A stretch of DNA of 64,000 nucleotides from Ectocarpus siliculosus (taxonomy: Eukaryota; Sar; Phaeophyceae; Ectocarpales; Ectocarpaceae). The position numbers were made by a program, and so were the translations under genes. The notes beneath the pieces are model-generated. The model was not told the DNA's origin and made no database searches. It worked only from the letters and a program-made list of their open reading frames with translations. This document shows, piece by piece, positions 59,701 to 64,000 of this stretch; the first letter of the stretch is position 1; each line of letters starts with the position of its first letter. Location of the stretch: assembly GCA_000310025.1 (NCBI GenBank), contig FN648707.1:1477133-1541132 (forward strand), written 5' to 3'.

Positions 59701-62700
59701 CGCCGCACTTTGGAGAGGGACGATAGAAACGGACCCACCTGGGCGTGGTGACACCGGTTTCACCCAAACAAAACGGCAGACATCAAACCCTCGGGTGGGA
59801 GCGGCATTGTGGTGGTCGTTCCGACACAGTGCTTAGTTGACTCAAGTGTATCAGTATTTCTGTCGGGCTGCAGGGTATTCTCCCGCGCGCCACAGCACAC
59901 GCACACACCAACGTAGCGTCTTGCAAGATATTGATAGCGCTGAGTACTGTCCTTCATCGCCCCAACCAAACACACGCCGTGGCACATGAAAATGGCTCCA
60001 GAGTTGTTCTCTGCTTCTTCTATGCTCTTCCCGCTTTGCGTAGCCGCGAAGTCAGCGACCACATGACACCTCGCGGAGAAGCTAGTCAACCAACCACCAG
60101 CCTGTCCATTGGCACGGTTTCTATATATCCGATATCAAGCGATACGAACGGGCGTTCTTGTTGTTTCTCGCGGTCGTTTTCGCCGCAACGTCGAAGATCG
60201 CCACTCGTTGGTTTATATCTCCAGAACAAACCACACCCGTAGTATGGGTGCGAAGTGCGTGTGCTGTTCCCCCACTGTTCTATTCCGCCGCCATCACCAC
60301 CGATGCCATTGCCGGCATTGCATCCGTCGATTCTCTTCGCTCACAGGTCCCACTTGTCCACAGTCGGAAAGAAGCCTGGTTGGAGAACAGCTTCTTGTCC
60401 CAGCCCATACCTAGGAGAACCTTGAAGAATAGGGAAGAGCAGAATAAAACGACCTTTCTCGGGGCAGCACGGCGCCAAAAACACCGAGCAACCTTGACAA
60501 AAACATCTCTGTCGGCCTGTAGGGTGGCGGCACAGAGTTGTGATATTCGATTCCCTCTCCTGCCTCGATCCCCACAACGACACACTTTTCGACCAGGCGC
60601 CGTACGAGTTCGAGACGGCCGCGACTATCTCCGTCATCCTGGCCGCCGCTGCCGCCGCCCTCCCATTGGTCCACTGGGAGATGGAGGGGGACAGGGACGG
60701 CCGTCGAGGGTTAATGCTGCTGATCACGGCGCTGACAGGCGTTGGCGTAGTGGCGGCCCCGGCGTTGCGATTCCTCTATAGCTATGTCAGCGACGAGGAG
60801 AAGCTTAAGAGCAGGTGGGTACTAGACTGATGCTTTTTCCAACGACCACGTAGGTCTTCGAAAGCAGACGCCGGGCGCTGCCGTCTGAGACTACGGGAGC
60901 AATTGTCATAGTGCATCAGCCTGAGATACTGTTTATGCGGGTGGGTACGAAGACCGGCTTCATGCCAGTCGGTGGCCGATACCGGCGGTCGGAATATCCC
61001 GCCAATGAGCGGTGAAAGTGCTGCGATGTGTCTGGTCGGAGGTGGTCAGAACGTCCGCAAAACGGTGTCATACCGAACCCCATTACATGCACGGTGGCTC
61101 GGTTCCCAAGAGCTGGACCGCACCACCACGTCGAAAGCCTCTTTTCCATCTTCCTGACGTCTTCGGTGCCAGTCTTTCCCCTACTTAAACAAGTCATATA
61201 CAACTCACAACACGTGTGTTTCCTCTCAGCGGTGACTTCTGCATCGGCGAGTGGCGGTCCAAGAAAAAGGTAGACTACATCATCATGCAGTGTCGGAAGT
61301 TCCAAGAAGTGGCCAGCTCCTCGAGGGACGTCCCGAACTTTCCCGTCGTCGACGAGTTTTTCCGGGCTCTCATTGCCCGCGAGGAGATCACGAGCTATCC
61401 CAAGCTCCAGGTAGGCATCGCGCAAGAGTTACGGCCCACCTGATGACACTCTTGTTGCTCTTGTTCTTGTTCCTCTTCGTCGTTGTCGTCGTTGTCGTCG
61501 TCCATTATTATTCGTCTCCTTCGTCTTTCTCTCGACTTTACACGAGAACATCGTTGCCCGTAGTGAGTGCATACACTCGGTGCGTGATTCGGCCCAGAAT
61601 TGACCCGACCTCACCGAATGTTCCAAGTATGACAAATAAATCGAACATTTTCTTGCATAGATGCGGTGGCCGTTGCGCCGCACGGTACCCCAGACGTCTT
61701 CAGTTTTCCTGGGTACGTGCGCTAATGTCTCTGCCATTGGTTTCCAACGAAGATGGTAGAACAAACATGCGGTAAAGCTCAAACATGTTTGTATGCCAAA
61801 CCGACCAACCTTTCATCTGCTGCCGGCTCCATCCCACATCTCAGGAAGCGCACAGCTGTATCTGCCGCGATGAGGCCTAGGGAACAGCCACCCCACACAA
61901 ATCGCAACTCTCACAAAGCACCTGGACGCATGAACAAGCCACAGTAGCTCCCCTTAGCACACCCTGACGCCTTCCACAACCCTTTCCATTGCTGCTGCTT
62001 GCAAAAACCGGATTTGTGCGGGTGTCCACACAGTCCACGACGATGCGCATCCTCAACAAGTACTTCCGAAAGGGCGTCCTGCACGCCGCCGCGTTACCCA
62101 TCTCGGAGGCGTGCATCACCACCACCCTCCAGCAGAAGGCGTCTTCCACCTTCATCTTCGACAGGGCCAGGGCGGAAGTGCTGGATGGAATCGGGGTCGG
62201 GAAGCTCCCACAGGCGAGTTTTCTCTTTACCTTTACGCTAAAAAGCCGTTGGTGGTCTGGAAACCACGGCGAATGGAGATGTTCACATGCGTAGAGACAG
62301 TTGGTCTTGTGGAAGAACAAGTGTTTCTGTCCCCAGTGAGCATGTGTTCGGATTGGGTGGGTGAGCGGGGGGAGTTGTTGGGATCGCTAGGGGCGGGCCG
62401 TTGCTTCACAAGAAGGGTAAGCATGCCATCGTTTCGTAGTTGTAGTAGAGATCCTGAGCAAGGGCAATGTGTAGATTCAGTGTTCAGGGCGAAAACCTTT
62501 GTGTTCGAGAACGCCGATAAGAACTCGGGGCTTCTTCTGCAATTTCCTGCTCTTGGAAACAGCGTTTGTGGCGAAGAGATGGAAATCTCGAAGTTATTGG
62601 TGGCAAACGATGACACCGGCGAAGGGTCAGTACCTTACCAAAGCACAACTTAAAGCAACGGCAGCCTTTTTCACTACCATATACAAAAACACACGTCAAA

Positions 62701-64000
62701 TGATCCTCTTGTTCATGCATTGGGTTGCATTGGGTTGAATTTTGGACTGGGGGGAAAACGTTTGAACCATCGTCGGGGAAATCTTGCGGGTGCAGAAGCA
62801 CTCCTCGACACATCCGGGGAAGGAAGCGTGAAACGACCGCTAGGGAATGCATTCTTGGATCTGGTTTACATGGGTTCCGGAACAAAACAATTTCTAGTTT
62901 TTGACAACCATCTGTCTCACTTCACTCTCCCCGCTTCACCGCACCCTGCCCTCGCCTCTTCTCATGTAGCCAACTACCTGCCCGTCTTTACACTTGCAAC
63001 AACGCGCATATGCAAAAATACGTGCATGACGTTCTCCGACGCCGAAGACCCCCTCCATCTCCCCTCCGCATTTATAGCAGATCGGCGAGGATGGACCCAT
63101 CGGACCATCCGCAGTCATTGCCAGAACCCACAGCGAGGCAACGACGGGTGCCAACTCGAACTTGAATTCTGGAGGCTCCGGGCAGCACAACATGGCGAAT
63201 AAACGCCCCTCTCCTGCATCTCAAGCCGCCGCCTCCGCCGCCGCCGCCGCCACCACCACCGACGCCGACGCCGACGCCGCGGCCGCGATCGGCGGCGCGC
63301 ACCTCCAGTCGCCGTCTCCATCGGCGGCGCCGACACCGGCCCCGCCGTCGCCGGTGCTGTCGGAGGTGTCATCGCTGCAGTACTCGGAGGACTCGACCCC
63401 GCCCCACTCCCCGGCGGCGCCTTCGCCTCTTCACCCGCTGCCTTCGTCGCGGCTGAACCCGGACACCCAGCGGAACCGCTGCGCGGTGGTCCGTTCGACC
63501 CCTTCCAGCCCGATAACGACTCTGACACAGCCGCTGGACTACCGGGGGGCCAGCAAGAAGATAGAGTCAGAGAAAAAGCCAGGCTCGGACAACAACAGCG
63601 GCGGCAAGAGGAAGAGCCTCATCTCTTCCCTCTTCGGCAGGATCGGAGGCGGAGAAGGAGGAGGCGGAAGAAAGTCGCGGCACGAGAAACGGAGGGTTCA
63701 GGACTTGGGGTCGTCTGCCGAGTGCCCCCCCCCCATCATCCACATGGCGGAAGAAGACGACGACGAAGTCGTAGATTTCGGAGATGGCGTGGACGGAGCC
63801 AAGGGGAAGGACGAGGGGGCACTCCCCCGGCGGTCGTCGCTGGTGGCGGCCGACAAGACCGGGGTCCGGACGATGGCCGGGATCGGGGACGTCCACGCCG
63901 CCTTCGGCCTGGACAAGGGCAGCGACGATGAGGAGGACGGCGAGGAGGGCGGGGCGATGACCCAGCACAACAACAAGGGGTTCCTCGGCGCCGCGAGGAT
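56785..64000 (+). CDS. Seven-transmembrane protein with C-terminal RGS-like domain, paralogue B (cut by right edge)
   Basis: Exons are 56785-56985, 58684-58881, 59438-59632, about 60523-60814, 61230-61410, 62034-62213 and 63081 to beyond 64000. Helices match paralogue A one for one: TVIDVTAALFIVHVVW, LLVYTSMAAIIATFGVSM, SFTWIGLGALFSTAFLRIY, VAQLVLLLLPFTLAPAFL, FVVMGILAAFSLVLAVRL, TAATISVILAAAAAALPLV and GLMLLITALTGVGVVAAPA. The loop LRIYRTHDVLV corresponds to LRVYRSHSVLL in A. The RGS-like part begins GDFCIGEWRSKKKVDYIIMQ and includes TTMRILNKYFRKG and KASSTFIFDRARAEVL. The tail is Ala/Pro/Ser-rich and then acidic (MAEEDDDEVVDFGDG), continuing past the window. The 60523 exon needs one extra upstream nucleotide in phase, so a small exon after TM5 is probably missing, as in A. 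The intron after 62213 uses a GC donor. Confidence 0.75.

Noticed and set aside
60109..60350. Hydrophobic open segment (LLFLAVVFAATSKIA) between 7TM-RGS B exons 3 and 4
   Set aside because: The seven helices are already accounted for by exons that match paralogue A, and A has no counterpart of this segment. It is probably intronic.

Overview
This is nuclear DNA from an intron-rich eukaryote, most likely a brown alga such as Ectocarpus (inference). Genes are split into many short exons separated by introns of 0.5 to 3 kb. Coding exons are GC-rich. One protein begins with a bipartite plastid leader of stramenopile type: a signal peptide ending in AGQA followed by FVP. There is a flagellar transport gene and a short interstitial TTAGGG-type telomere tract. 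Three assembly gaps lie beside C or G homopolymers. No bacterial operons, rRNA genes or CRISPR arrays are present, and I could not identify a tRNA gene.

Layout. (1) 1-6017, minus strand: N-terminal part of IFT139/TTC21B, a retrograde intraflagellar transport (IFT-A) subunit, running off the left edge. (2) 6432-19982, plus strand: a complete 13-exon type II NAD(P)H dehydrogenase with a plastid leader, divergent from IFT139 across 414 bp. Its introns hold an ATTGG-box array, a gap and a decayed LTR retroelement. (3) 23105-27866, plus strand: a seven-transmembrane protein with a C-terminal RGS-like domain (7TM-RGS A). (4) 27867-34165: repeat-rich intergenic DNA with TTACCGCC-type repeats, a telomere-like tract, a C-tailed dispersed repeat and a gap. 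(5) 34166-45513, minus strand: exons of one or two receptor-like genes, with a large low-complexity N-terminal exon, Cys-containing exons, an EGF-like module, several membrane helices and a basic Ser-rich tail. (6) 47160-54483, plus strand: an MFS transporter of the MFSD6/LacY-like type. (7) 54484-56784: intergenic DNA with a 42-bp tandem repeat that reads as a Tyr/Pro-rich peptide. (8) 56785-64000, plus strand: a second 7TM-RGS gene (B), cut by the right edge.

The central observation is that two paralogous 7TM-RGS genes bracket a multi-pass membrane protein gene with an EGF-like ectodomain within about 41 kb. The family suggests G-protein signalling, but by eye both RGS domains lack the usual catalytic Asn positions. 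The exon models are hand-built from splice consensus, reading phase and remembered family sequences. Start sites, a few small exons and the ends of the minus-strand receptor gene remain uncertain and are marked as such.
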